In this document: in pieces, positions 23,401 to 34,353 of the stretch
Numbering within the stretch: position 1 is the first letter of the stretch
Layout of the letters: each line of letters begins with the position of its first letter
NCBI GenBank assembly: GCA_964017145.1
Contig: OZ024841.1
Span: forward strand, 1,612,001 to 1,676,000
Source: Agrocybe praecox
Lineage: Eukaryota > Basidiomycota > Agaricomycetes > Agaricales > Agrocybaceae
DNA length: 64,000 nucleotides
Direction: 5' to 3'
Notes under the pieces: model-generated
Seen by the model: only the letters and a program-made list of their open reading frames with translations
What the model was told of the DNA's origin: nothing
Databases searched by the model: none
Position numbers and translations under genes: made by a program

Positions 23401-24985
23401 ACGGACAGATCCCAGCGTAATTGCAGTATCTGGAGTTCCCGGAATAGAGTGTTCTCGATCCAGGGGTAAATAATCTCGGAGTATTGACACAAAAACCTTT
23501 GGTTCGACACTACTTTTTATACCCTATGTTCAGAGTTTTAGCATCGAGCAGTCGTAACGTATACAAGAACTTACCATACGCTCCCATATTCTTTGCAGCT
23601 CTGGATCCTTGACCTTGGTGCTCGAGTTGGACATGATCGCTTTCTTTATCGTCTTTCCTTCTTCGAGAATAAGAACGGAGGCGTTGACAAGTTTCTCCAG
23701 TTCGATGTCACGATCTTTCATGAGAGAGCCGTGTTCCTCCAAGCGACCCGAAACTCTCTCCAGATTGTTATTCTGCAAGGTAAGTAGCTTTTCAAACCGT
23801 GAAGGGTGCTTTTCCAAGGCTTTTTCAAGATTGTGGTCCAAATCACGTATCAAATCGTGACGCATTTGAACGATCGGACTGCCATCCTTTTCCGAAAGCT
23901 GAGGTTGACTGTCGTCGAGTTCATCTCCAATTTTAGCTAATAACTCCTTCAAAAGATCGTCCTTCTCGATACAAGCTACCGCGCCACCGTGGCGATCAAG
24001 ATATTTAGACACGTCCTGTTCGAGTTGCGTATCAAGTGTTCGGAATAGGGATGCGGCCATTGCGTCCACTTGGACTTTGATAGAATCTATCTTATTGTGG
24101 GCGCTGTCCAGCATCGTATTAGCTTTTTCGATTCCCGCATCAATATAAGCAGAGATGACGGATTGCAATTCAGAACGTCTTAGAGAAAATGTTTGGATGT
24201 GCTCGGCGAATCGTCGCTCATAATTTTTTGAATTCAGGAATTTTGCTGATGAAAATTCCGCAATCACACAGGTGTTCAGAACCATGTGAGCCAAGGAGAA
24301 GTCATAAAGTACTCACAAATCGCCTTTCTTTCGATATAGTAAGTGAGATCACTCCCGCATTTTCGAATATCATCTGCGATCAATGTTACTAGGTTCTGGA
24401 GTGCTGCTCTTTGCTGTACTCTTGCCGCATCGATGACATGCGCGTGGGTTAAATTTCGGAGTCTAGGTTGTGATGTTTATTAAACGAACGTTATACAAAA
24501 GAACAGCAAGACATCTACGCACTGGAACATCGTGCACATCATATTTTGCATTTGCAGCTTCACAGCAACTACTTTTTTATTGTTGTCTCGCCTAGTAGCC
24601 AAGTCTAGACTTATGAAAGAATGGAAGGAGTATATCGCAACTATAGTGTATGGTCAATACAGAACGCCAGCACCGTGTAAAACACAAGCTTACCACCAAG
24701 AATTGGATGTACATTCGCTAGGGCCACCAGACCGTCAAGAACAACATCTACCGTGTTCACGAACGTATCCACAGTAAGAGCTGCCTCTCCGATCTTGTCA
24801 CTCCTCGCCACCTGTTCGACGTCCAACTCCATGCATTTGTTGATTGTGGTCTGGTTATCTTTGAAGAAGCGATCGAGTTCGCGCCAGAGTTGCTCATTAT
24901 CTGCCTCGAGCGGAGTCTGGATATGGGGATGCGGAGTCGAGGTGTGAACCGGCGTCGGAAAGGAAATATCAGTCGGTGATGACAT
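20454..24985 (-). CDS. Gene C: EF-hand / double ZZ zinc-finger coiled-coil protein
   Basis: Twelve exons on the minus strand join into a 1288-aa frame: 24985-24694, 24640-24523, 24462-24317, 24245-23575, 23523-23207, 23124-23093, 23033-22711, 22653-22497, 22442-22381, 22323-21368, 21312-20900, 20833-20454. Exon sizes equal those of B except for in-frame gains or losses (one extra codon in exon 2, 24 nt longer exon 10). EF-hand loop DEDQSGYISIKE. Beta-rich domain EGLWTGAC to RGTW. ZZ finger with CDAC, CITC, CPEC. A second Cys-rich module. Tail of ~18-residue coiled-coil repeats. The GC donors seen in B are also used here (next to 22381 and 20900). Intact; function unknown. Confidence 0.87.
20506..20667 (-). 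repeat. 54-bp-type tandem repeats, gene C tail
   Basis: Three units of the ESRFEERLN...LDSKVEK type, as in gene B. One unit is lengthened by two codons (NASSLDSKGEK) and the last spacer is shortened, so the array has diverged since the B/C duplication. Confidence 0.8.
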
Positions 24986-26654
24986 GGTCGATTATTTGCT
25001 GCTCAAATGAGGCTGCGGATAGGAACCTGAGAATTTGAACCAGATGGTTCACCTAAAAACAAAGCCTCTTAATGTCACAAGTACTAGGAAATTTCAAGTA
25101 TGCAAGGGATGCGTAGCAAAGTTACGATTTGAACATAGACGGTGAGAGCAAAGCCAAGTGCTGACACTGACACTGATCTAATCTAGACATATCAGACGGC
25201 ACAGCTCGGCTGGCGCTGATATCAAACAAACACAACAGAAAGAAACGGTTAATTAGAGCTGCCGCTGAAGTGCAGTAACCTTACGGTAGTGACTCTGATT
25301 GCACTGCAAGATTTTGATATCGGACACGCTACAAGACACGGTGAAGTATTGATGAACTCACTGTGCAGGCTCTTGCAGTCACGTTTGTGATAGTGAAACC
25401 GAATAATGTTGTTCCGGTTGGTAGCACGCTGCACCATGATTTTTTCTTCCTGGAGGACATCCGACAGATCGGTCTGAGGTAGTCCCCAAAATGTGACATT
25501 ATTTTAGCTATTATTACTCTATACTTGTAACTTAAGCAGATCAGCAAATTCGTTCGTACATGTTTGGTCTCCCTTATTTTTTCTTTCTCTTAGTGACTTT
25601 CAAGCCTTTCTATCTACTGTTCTGGCTATTTGGGTACGTAGGAGTCTGTTCGAAGCTGTTTCATCTTTCCTGTACTGAAACCAATGGTACGTCTCTCCTT
25701 ACCTTTGAATTTGTTTTTATTTGAAAGTCCGTGGTTAAGTTCCTTTTCTCGAATCTCGAGCGTCTTTCCATGCATCCAACTTTTGTTCTTGAGCGGGTAA
25801 GACATTTACCGTTTCTTTTGTTTATAAAAAGACATCCTTAACTTTTATAAACCCCCGCTTTTTCCTCGTTCTTCCTTTCTGTGCCCATTTATCACGCCTT
25901 TCACGATACAGAATTTGTTGACACTCGCCAATGGCCGGAACCGCGGAACGACTTTCAGATACTCAATATCTCGATCGTAAGTGCTTCTCCTACCCGGTGT
26001 TAATCTCTTTACCTTATTACCCCACAGCTTTCCAGTCTGCGATCTCATCGTTTTGGCTTTTCTGTGGCCAGTCTGTCCCAGTCCTCAATCATAGGTAAGC
26101 TCTCCTACCTAGTCACCTTTGACTCAATTCATTTTGTATTTCCTTCAAAATCATATTTACTCTACCTCAAATGCTATATACATTTGTTTGTGCATTGTAT
26201 GTCGAATATCCCCTGCAATTTACAGATTTTACTGGGGAGTATCTCTATGCCGAAGCGGAGCGAGGCCTCATCTGGTCTGGTTTAACTTGATATCCTGTAA
26301 TTTCTGAGCATATTCGACAACCTTGTCTTCCTGTGTCTTTCTATGTTCGTATTCGCGCATGCGTGATCGCTTTTTGAGTGTATAAATTAGAAAGAGCGCA
26401 TTGTGTAATTGTAAGGAAGTCTGAAGAAACCCGAGAAAATATGGATTTTGCTTTCTGCTCTCTTAGAGAGTGATCCAAATAGAAATCCTGCGCTTTTATT
26501 GAGGGACTAGCAAGGATATATATTTAGTTCGTCGAAAAGCAAAAAAAAAAATTGCAAAAATCTAGCAGAAATTGCAAGAAATAGCCCATGAAGATGTTTT
26601 TTTGGTGATCGTGAGAACAAACTTCTCAGTCAATTTGCGGCAACTGCATGTCAC
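24986..26654. other. Gene C upstream and unassigned sequence
   Basis: To about 25200 it is the copied promoter region of gene C. Beyond this nothing firm is seen. The reverse strand at 25330-25480 has an open stretch (WCSVLPTGTTLFGFTITN) of unknown kind. A short ATG frame with a possible intron starts at 25931. Neither is convincing as a gene. Confidence 0.35.
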
Positions 26655-26863
26655 ACCGTCTTGTCTTGCACAGAAACCATGCTCCTTTTTTCTTGTACAT
26701 AACATAACTTGACTAGGTCGAGGATCATGAAATGGGTCTCATCAGCGCAGTCAGTCTGCTTCGAGTCGAAATTCGCAGCAGCACCGCCTTTCTTGGCTTA
26801 AATGGGATTGACGACGTCCTCTTTATATAACCAGTACTTTCCCCACTTCTCCTTGTTGACGAC

Positions 26864-28253
26864 ATGATCATCGACTCCAAAGTTATCGATTCATCCTCGG
26901 TCCTACATTGCCTTCCCACCACACTTTTCGCATTTACCCTCCTCCTCTTTGCCCTTAGGGCTACAATGAAGCCACAGCTCGCCCTCATTTGCAGATCCAA
27001 CACCAGCTGTACCAGCCCACAATTCCTGAACGACAGCGGAAGACGCTGCTACGGCTCTCGACCCACCTGCGCCTCGTCTCGCGTACGCTGTACACCGCCT
27101 GTATGCATGTCCTGCTCTCGACGTACATCCCTGCGTATCTTGAGCTGATAAGGCCACCATACACTAGCGATCCGTTCCCCATTGGGCTGCCTACGACGGC
27201 AGATTCGACAGTAGGAAGTCTCTCGAGGGGTGGTGCGGTGCAGAACGCGGGTCCTCCTGCGTATTTTGCAGCGCCAACGCCTACATTGGCTTCGTCTGCG
27301 AGCATCGCTCCATCTCGACCACTGCGACGCGCGTCACCTCCCACCACCACCACCATCATCGGCACGACTCCCACTCCCATTCGCCCCTCATCTCACCCCA
27401 TAGGGAAACCGTCATCCTTGACCGGTTCATCCTCCTAAAGGTCCAACAAGACGTATTTTTAGACGATACAGAGCTCCACACAGACAGAGCAGATGCCTAT
27501 CGGGACATTTTCGACGTCGCACAGCCTAAAGCGCGGTTGGAGGACCTGGTACGTGTGTGGGGGGTTAGGGAAGGAGTGGTTAGCGTTCCTGGGTGGGATG
27601 ACGATGTTCTAGGCGATTCTGGGAATATGGGTTGGAGGCAGACTCGGACAGAGAGGAGTGGAGAGGAACGTGGGACGGGGAACGAGCAATCCCAATCCCA
27701 ACCGACGAACTGGGCAAAAGGCGTTATCAACTTTGACGGATCCACAGATTCGTCCAGCAACTCGTCGTCTTGTGCGAGTTTGCCCTTGTTCTCGCCTACT
27801 TCCCCTTCGGTGGGCACACGTCCAGAATCGTTCCTCTCCACCAACACCACCACCCACACCACCACCCAATCCTCCTCCTCCTCCGCCTCCGTCCACAACC
27901 ACCCCCTCATCCCCTCCCCCCCTCCAAAACCCCGAACCCTCCGCTCTCTCTTCTTCCGGGGCACACCAGCGCCCAAGAAAAAGATAACCTCCTCCACATA
28001 CACACGCTCCCCACCGCCCAGTCCTCCTCCCGAACCTCCACGACCACAAATAACCGCACTCCCCTTCTCCCTCTCCATCTCATTCTCCCCCCGCCGCGTG
28101 GGGCTGGTGTATAACCGCACTAAGACGATCATGGAAGTTTCCCGAACCCCAGGACAGCGAGGCGCTCCAGGCCAGGAGTCGTTGGAGTTTCTGGCGTTTG
28201 CGCTGGTTGATAAGCTGAAGATTGCTCTTGGTGATGGGAGTGTGAGGATTTAG
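26864..28253 (+). pseudogene. F-box-like gene copy 3, broken
   Basis: Starts like the intact copy (MIIDSKV) and keeps its promoter, but a deletion removes the F-box segment and frameshifts follow at about 26985, 27290 and 27500. From about 27537 the downstream half is open again to the normal end (LGDGSVRI, stop 28251-28253). A truncated product from an internal start is conceivable but not supported. Confidence 0.8.
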
Positions 28254-28739
28254 GGTGGTGTGGACGAGGAGGAATAGCAAAGCAATAAGAAATGTGTATT
28301 TGAAAAAAATATGATAATTTGAAAGATATTTGAATTTTGAATCTGTAATACCGTTTTCCTTCCTCCATCGTCGTGTATGTTTTCGCGCACGGGTCTTTCA
28401 ATATATGTATCCTCCTCTATTGCATATATTCATTATCATCAGGCGATACTCGACTGGTGCGATACTTGAGCTTAAGCTTAAAACTAAAACGCCTATGGAC
28501 ACCTATGGACACCTCTGAAAACGTCATACTTATTTATAGCTTTCTCTAGTCCCAATTTCGATTTTTTGTATGGTCGAGATTGCTCCGTATCATCTTTTTC
28601 TCTGACTTCATTCTAAATATCCCTTCTCTTCGTGTTTACGCGTTTACGCGTACGCCTCATGTTTGTCCTACTGATCGGACAATTAAAACAACCCCATTCA
28701 TTTGGTTGAATGGCCCCCAATTAATTGCCTCTTTGTCTC
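28254..28739. other. Convergent spacer of module 3
   Basis: Nearly identical to 17956-18439 over most of its length, including GATACTCGACTGGTGCG and CACCTATGGACACC. Non-coding. Confidence 0.6.
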
Positions 28740-29560
28740 TCTTCTCTTCTCTTCCACAGCTCTCAATCTAGCCTCCGTCGTATTCGTTGTCCCTTCGTCT
28801 CCTGTGAGTACATCCGGTTGTTGAAGCCGTGTAGTAATATTATGCTCCATACTTTTCAACTGGTGGCCAGTCTTGATTTCATTCTTTTGCTGTTAGGCTA
28901 TTTCTGCGTTGTCCGTAGTCCTAGGGAGGACGTGATCCACTGTGTATTCCTCTGAGATTACAAATGGCCCTGTTTTCCTTCTCGCAGTCGAGGCGAGGCT
29001 AATAAGTATATCGTGGACTAATCAATATAAAGAAAAGAACATGAAAGAATGACTCAGAAGCGAAAAATGCAGACTTTACCACACACCAAAAACAGGTCTC
29101 AGCAAGGTAAATATATTTTATTTTTTTGCAATATGTATTAGGTACAGAGTAACTTCCTGTTCGCAGAGTCCTGGATTTTCGAGCTTAGCCCGTCCTTCCC
29201 TCTTTGTCTCAGGACCTCGGGTTCTGGTTTCGAGTAAATAAATCTTTCTCTACCCGTGTCTTCTCCAATTTCCAGAATGGAGATTTGATCCTTTCCGACT
29301 TCTCCTTGGCTTGAGGTATCACGATACTAGGCAAGTTGCGATAATAGAAGTACATACGACGTGGTTTTGATTAAAGAATGAGGTACTTAGTCGGTGGATA
29401 AAGCTGGTCTCATTCGCTTTGGAAGTGATGTATCCCGCACAGAGATCAATCTGATTTGTGAGCTTGTCATGAATGCAGGTGATGCATATACACCGAGTGA
29501 AACTGATACGTCTTCCGCAAGCGTCGCATGCAATTGTGGTAACCGATACGACAGTCGACT
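28740..29560 (-). pseudogene. R2: 3' relic of gene A
   Basis: Same content and same truncated 3' border as R1. CDACGRRISFTRCICITC (first ZZ) is readable at 29480-29540 on the minus strand. The coiled-coil and second Cys-rich module parts are frameshifted. Confidence 0.8.
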
Positions 29561-30164
29561 CTTTCATAGCGCTCAGCTCGAAGTCGATAAATCCACTAAC
29601 CCATAGCGCGTTCGATCCACCAAGTCCAATTCGGTTCGCAGGGAATTGCGAACCACAAAAAAAAAGTGATAAAAATAAAAAGAATCATAATCCAGCACAT
29701 CGTTTTTCTTACCCCCTACGTAGCATTATAATTTCGCACGGGGGCTCGAATCGGCATTATCGTGGCTTCCCCATATAACTGGCAGGTCGTAGAAGGGCAA
29801 AAGGAAATCAGTGAACAGTGGGTGCCCGCTAACGTTCTCTGATGCTTGCTAGTGTCGGAGTTTAAATTACCCTGATGGGGGAACTTGGGTTATCTTTCGT
29901 CGTATTTGTTCGTTAGCCAGTAGTACTAGCACTACATAAGTTCATAGCAGTGTGCTATCAGGATGCTTGGTACAGTTTGTGCAGCTACCTGGGTGCAAAG
30001 AATGTGTCAAAAATAGACATGTATCACGGCCCGGTTTAATTTTGGTCGCAAAATACATAGGTCTAACTCACACGTACTACCCAGCGCTAATATCCATATA
30101 CTTAGATTTATAATCAAGTAGGAAAACCAAAACCACCATAATCATGAAGATATACCATAATAAC
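29561..30164. other. Unassigned sequence with dispersed repeat
   Basis: 29561-29660 continues the module-end block. 29965-30060 (CAGTTTGTGC, then CACGGCCCGGTTT) resembles 36735-36830. No gene is seen. Confidence 0.45.
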
Positions 30165-31240
30165 ATAACAATTGTCCATCGTGCTCATTCCCTGGGTATG
30201 CTATGACTACACGCCAAAAACAGCTACCCTTCATTCGATTTATGTATATTCTTATCCTATCCCACAAAGGCCTGACATGACTGGACAGGGCCCCTCATAA
30301 ACCCATACCATACCCATGATGCATACCTTGGCGTACTGTAGTAATCGAAAATTGAACAGAAACGGTAAACCCAATGTCGGAGATAGCCGACGGGCGCCAT
30401 AGCGCTCCCCCACCCAGTGTACGTTCGGATACATGTTCTTACTGAAGTTAACGGAGCGTAGGTCAAGAACTCGATCCTCAGAATCTTCGCGTGTAATACG
30501 CTGCCGGGAGCGTATTCTTGTTGTGTGTAGTGGTTTTTGAGCTAGAAGTTTTGAAAATAACACAATCAATGTGACCGGCGTTCGGCCGCCCCTGGGATTG
30601 ATCAGAGAACTGCTACAATTTCAAAGCTAAGCCTAAGACTGATAAATAATAGTAATCAGCATCCTTCTTTCGAGTGCAGGAAGCATTCTTAGTAGGCAAT
30701 AAATTGGATTCAAGGCCAGAAGCTTGTCAATGACCGCCTCACGAGTGATTTCATTAAGATGATCAGTGATGTATCGACTCGGATTATAAATGGGTGCGTA
30801 AAGCTCTGGCTTGAGTTTGATGAGGAGATTTATAGGTGTTATTGGGCTAGCTATATGGATACTACACATGCAAGGTCAATGAGAATTATTTCCTTGGAAG
30901 ATTATTTTGAATCTTAAATTCACAATTATCGAATTATCGAATTTTCCCAACTTGCAAGTCGTAAGTGAAGCTTTCCAAGGGCTAGCTGGCAGTGTGTGTG
31001 TTTTCACGACGAAGCACGTGTGTCAGCATGTCATGACCCAACAGCATTGTTTTTTACGACATCATTGAAGGTGTCGGCGTCGAGAAGTCGATGGTTTATA
31101 GACTGTAGTATCGCCTTCCGAACAACTTGCTAGGCGGTATGGAAGATATTGGAATTACCCATGAATGCATGACGGTGGGAAATCTATTGACTCATGGCAA
31201 ATTCGAAATTAATTATAAGCACTTTGTTCAGTTTTTAAGT

Positions 31241-31287
31241 TTTCGGTCACTCTGATTCAGCTTTCAGGTGACCGAAAAACATCAACT
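31241..31287 (+). repeat. Right-half copy of palindromic element
   Basis: TTTCGGTCACTCTGATT through CAGGTGACCGAAAAACATCAACTC (two words) matches positions 60-106. The left arm is missing. The aligned site in block D copy 2 (about 41250-41285) lacks it, so this piece was gained or lost after duplication. Confidence 0.7.
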
Positions 31288-31560
31288 CAGCATCAAGGGT
31301 TATACTGTATTTGAGTCAAGAAGTTTTAATTTCTGATTGATTTGGACTGGGAACTGTACAAAAACAGTAACCGGGACTGGATCGATACTTATGTTTCCAT
31401 TTGTATGCTAGAAGTGGCACTTCTGCTTCAGAACCAGATATCGTCCTGGACTGAGCATTTAACTGCTTATGACCCTGCTTTTTATAATGTACCGCGTAAA
31501 TCGGAAAGTATGACGATCCGTTGAAATTAAATAATGATTTATGCGAGGAATTCTTGCACG

Positions 31561-31567
31561 TATAAAA
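31561..31567 (+). promoter_or_regulatory. TATA box of jelly-roll gene 1
   Basis: TATAAAA lies 44 bp before the ATG at 31605. The second copy has TATAAAT at exactly the same spacing. Confidence 0.55.
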
Positions 31568-31604
31568 GGGTCGAACTCGAGGAAGGAAATGAGCAAGAAA
31601 CAAG

Positions 31605-32760
31605 ATGTTCTTAAACGGTACGAAAGTCCTACTCATCCACTTTCTTGCATAGTTCTTAGTTCTCACAATCGTTTTATCATTCAGCTGTACCATACCTTCT
31701 TCTCGCCCTTGCTACAGTACAGACCCTTGCGCTCGATCTCTCTGGCTCTAAAATTATCTGGACGAACGAATTGTCTGGGGGCAATGCACCCGTCGGCTCT
31801 CGTGCATTCCGCCGTGTGTACAACCCCATAGGCGATAAAACCCCATTTTCCGCCAGCATTCTCATAGGTGTAGACGATGCCTACACCCTCTATGTCAACG
31901 GGAAGGTGGTCGGGTCTGCCCAGAACTATGCTGCAGCGCAGGGATACTGCGTTCGCTTGTCTCCTACGTGCAACGTCTTCGCTGTGAACGCTACGAATTT
32001 GGGAAACAACCCTGCTTGGTTCATCGGTGCCATCCAGATTCAGTACACCGATAATTCCGTCGACACTATCGTTACCGATGATAGTTGGCGCACTACCACG
32101 AGCCTCCCCGCCGGATTCCAACAAGTCGGATTCAACGATGCTGCTTGGACAGCTGCCACGGTCTTAGGAAGCTACGGAATGGCACCGTGGGGCCGCATCC
32201 CTATCCCTGCTGCTCCCGCTCAACCCTCTTTGACCAACACTAACTGGATCTGGACTGACGAAACTGAGGGCGGGGCCACGCCTATTGGTTTCCGAGCATT
32301 CAGAAAAACCTTTACCCTTCCAGCCAACCAAACCGCCTCGTCTGCCACCATCTTCATTGCATATGACGACCAATTCTCGCTCTACGTCCAGGGTAAAATC
32401 GTTGGCTCCGGACAGGACTACACAAAACCAATGAAATTCCAAGTCGACCTCCAGCCTGGCGCTTCGCAACTCACCTTTGCCGTCTATGCCGGTAACGTCG
32501 GCGGCGGGCCGGCGGGTCTCGCTATCGCCGTTGGCTTGAACTCGGACTGCGGCGTTTTTACCTCGTTCGTCACTGACAATACTTGGAAGTTCAGCCGAAC
32601 GACGCCTGCCGGATTTGAACAGCCAGGATTCGATGACTCTGCATGGCCTGCTGCCGTCGTCGAAGGCAGATGGGGCATGCAACCTTGGGGTAACTTGCCG
32701 ATTCCGACTATCGTATCTCCTCCCTCCGGCCCTCTTCCAGGAGCACCCGCAGGATCATAG
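31605..32760 (+). CDS. Secreted double jelly-roll (galactose-binding-like) protein, copy 1
   Basis: Two exons: a 13-nt first exon 31605-31617 (MFLN plus one base) and 31685-32760, joining into 362 aa. The splice restores a hydrophobic signal peptide (PYLLLALATVQTLA). The mature protein has two tandem ~160-aa domains, each opening with W-I/W-T-N/D-E and ending WG(R/N)(I/L)PIP. Each carries the pattern A-FR-(R/K), DDxxxLYVxGKxVGS, FAV, FDDSAW. That pattern resembles the N-terminal jelly-roll of bacterial-type rhamnosidases and related carbohydrate-binding folds. The domains themselves are an internal duplication. Likely an extracellular lectin or adhesin-like protein (inference). No catalytic domain is present. 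Confidence 0.85.
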
Positions 32761-33258
32761 TGAGGTCATCTAACAAAACGGTCTCTTGTAGCTGAATTGT
32801 AAATTTTCTGTGCATACATAACTTGTAAACATCTACTGACAAGTAGCTAGCTGAGTAGGAAAAAATAGCTAGCTTGGCAATAAATAAATAAATTGGTTTC
32901 TGTGCTTAACTCAGTACCCTTCGATTGCTCTTCACAAGTCAGATGTATCTCACCGTAAGAAAGCGATCGATAAATGCAATTGTTAAATCGATTCGTGAAC
33001 ACGTAGATAATCGGGGAGTTCCATGCGTTCGCGCTATTATTTTAAACTCCGACACAAGCCGAGCACATCAACCAGACTTATTTAGACGCGAGCGAAAGCC
33101 ATCGATGCAGATGCTTGGAGCGTGTTACACACAAGTCCACCACACGCTAACGTCTGTCCTCCAGGGAGAAGAAATTCCCTACGCCCTCGATAAAAACCAT
33201 CATTGTCATGGTACTAACGTCTGTGGTCTTTCCGGTCAACTCACGGATAAATATGCAG
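32761..33258. other. 3' flank of jelly-roll gene 1
   Basis: Non-coding and similar to 42782-43255. It ends at a junction near 33235 where about 950 bp present in copy 2 are missing. Confidence 0.55.
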
Positions 33259-33543
33259 GCACGATATAATTATCCGACCTTTACTATTTTACTTTGTTTT
33301 AAGTATGTATTGTCCTCTTGAATCGCTAGCTGCCAAGGCTTCAAAATCGATGCCAACTGCAACAGATTGTTGCGACTCCCACTCGATGGATGCAATACTG
33401 ATACTGTCACAGCCAAGCAGGTATGATGATTTATGCTTCATTGTAAGGAATACTTAGTGACATACGAACTTTAGGGCGGTTTTGAAACTGATGCTTGTGG
33501 CCAATGGCGCTTCGACCCAGGTTCCAACGGAAGCGATGTATAG
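33259..33543 (+). pseudogene. 3' fragment of secreted Cys-rich gene
   Basis: Contains part of exon 6 (ARYNYPTFT), exon 7 (CQGF, DANCNRLLRLPLDGCN) and exon 8 (GGFETDACGQWRFDPGSNGS, stop at 33541-33543) of the gene at 43646-44585. Exons 1-5 are deleted, and the exon 6 donor with part of intron 6 is also lost. It cannot make the secreted protein. Confidence 0.85.
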
Positions 33544-34103
33544 AGTCTGAAGATATGTTTTCATACCATCGTAATGACTGTCAAGAAATACACATATGTA
33601 GGTATGTTAGTGCGACAAAACACCGATTAGTAGCGATTCGGAAAACGCCGTTGATCAAGTTGCCGTTCGCGACCATACCATCCGTAGCTTGGGCTGACAA
33701 TCAAATAGACAGTGTTGTGTGTGGACATGCGACCTCCATGAGGCGAGTTAACTTTAGCTATGGAGCTCCTTAATTTCCTAATTTGTTCGAATTACCTATA
33801 TGTGGTACTGACTACCAGTAACCGGTTAACCAGCACCGTTGAAGTTACGATCGTATTTGAGTTCTGTCTTCATTCGCACTGGCTACTCTGCGATATAAGA
33901 ACTGAAAGCATCTTGTGGTTTCTCCCTTGCTTTCTTTGCGTTTATCCTTTCATTTGGACATCCACCTACTGTGCGCTTCTCGTTTACACCGAATCCTAAT
34001 GGGGTTGACCAATCCCCGGTTGTGTGACGTCCCGGGTTTGAGCCATGTCACACCGTGTTACAGCCCATTTCTTTGAGACGCGGCTCCTATACCGTCCACA
34101 CAC
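33544..34103. other. End of block D plus unique filler
   Basis: To about 34000 it matches 44586-45040. 34014-34103 has no counterpart and contains a small hairpin (GTGTGAC 34022-34028 with GTCACAC 34047-34053). No gene is seen. Confidence 0.5.
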
Positions 34104-34353
34104 ACGAAATTGTGCTTCTTATCCGAAGCTGGGTCCCCCTTATGCAAATATGGATCAGCCCTACAATCCTCTCTAACTTCCACGCACAACGCAAGAGAGG
34201 TCAACGCAAAGAAATTAATGCCCACAACGCCGCCAGTGTCCCCGCCAGCAAACCCTATGGTTGGTAAGTAGATTTGGAAACAGCAGGCCACCAAAAACGC
34301 GTCCTCGAAGAGACTGCAATGGGCGAGATACCACGCGTGCTCCTCTTCCATAG
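34104..34353 (+). pseudogene. Fragment of the C2H2 zinc-finger gene
   Basis: TCTAACTTCCACGCACAACG and flanking sequence match 45487-45725 of the gene at 45187-46007, covering the segment before the first zinc finger. The zinc-finger codons themselves are absent. It is joined directly to F-box copy 4. Confidence 0.7.

Larger units (their letters stand above)
20265..25200 (-). repeat. Right arm of ~5-kb inverted duplication
   Basis: Gene C and flanks, reverse-complement counterpart of 9060-14060. Protein-level and flank similarity continue beyond both ends of the coding region. Borders are approximate. Confidence 0.75.
30165..33998 (+). repeat. Block D copy 1 (direct duplication)
   Basis: Similarity to 40345-45040 is near continuous: GTGCTCATTCCCTGG start words, CACCCAGTGTACGTTCGGA, the jelly-roll gene, its 3' flank, the secreted-gene fragment and TCGTATTTGAGTTCTGTCTT near the end. 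Differences are a half palindrome insertion (31241-31287) and a ~950-bp deletion near 33235. Confidence 0.75.

Noticed and set aside
582..24985. Genes A-C as NLR/STAND proteins
   Set aside because: The N-terminus is reminiscent of the Goodbye domain, but no P-loop NTPase or repeat domain is present.
25931..26100. Possible short two-exon gene starting MAGTAERLSDTQYLD
   Set aside because: No continuation in frame after the plausible splice and no family resemblance.
30252..30869. Minus-strand frames in block D copy 1
   Set aside because: Frames are not preserved in the copy at 40430-40900, so coding constraint is not supported.
34022..34053. Second SINE-like B box (GGGTTTGAGCC)
   Set aside because: No A box at proper distance; a small hairpin explains the sequence as well.
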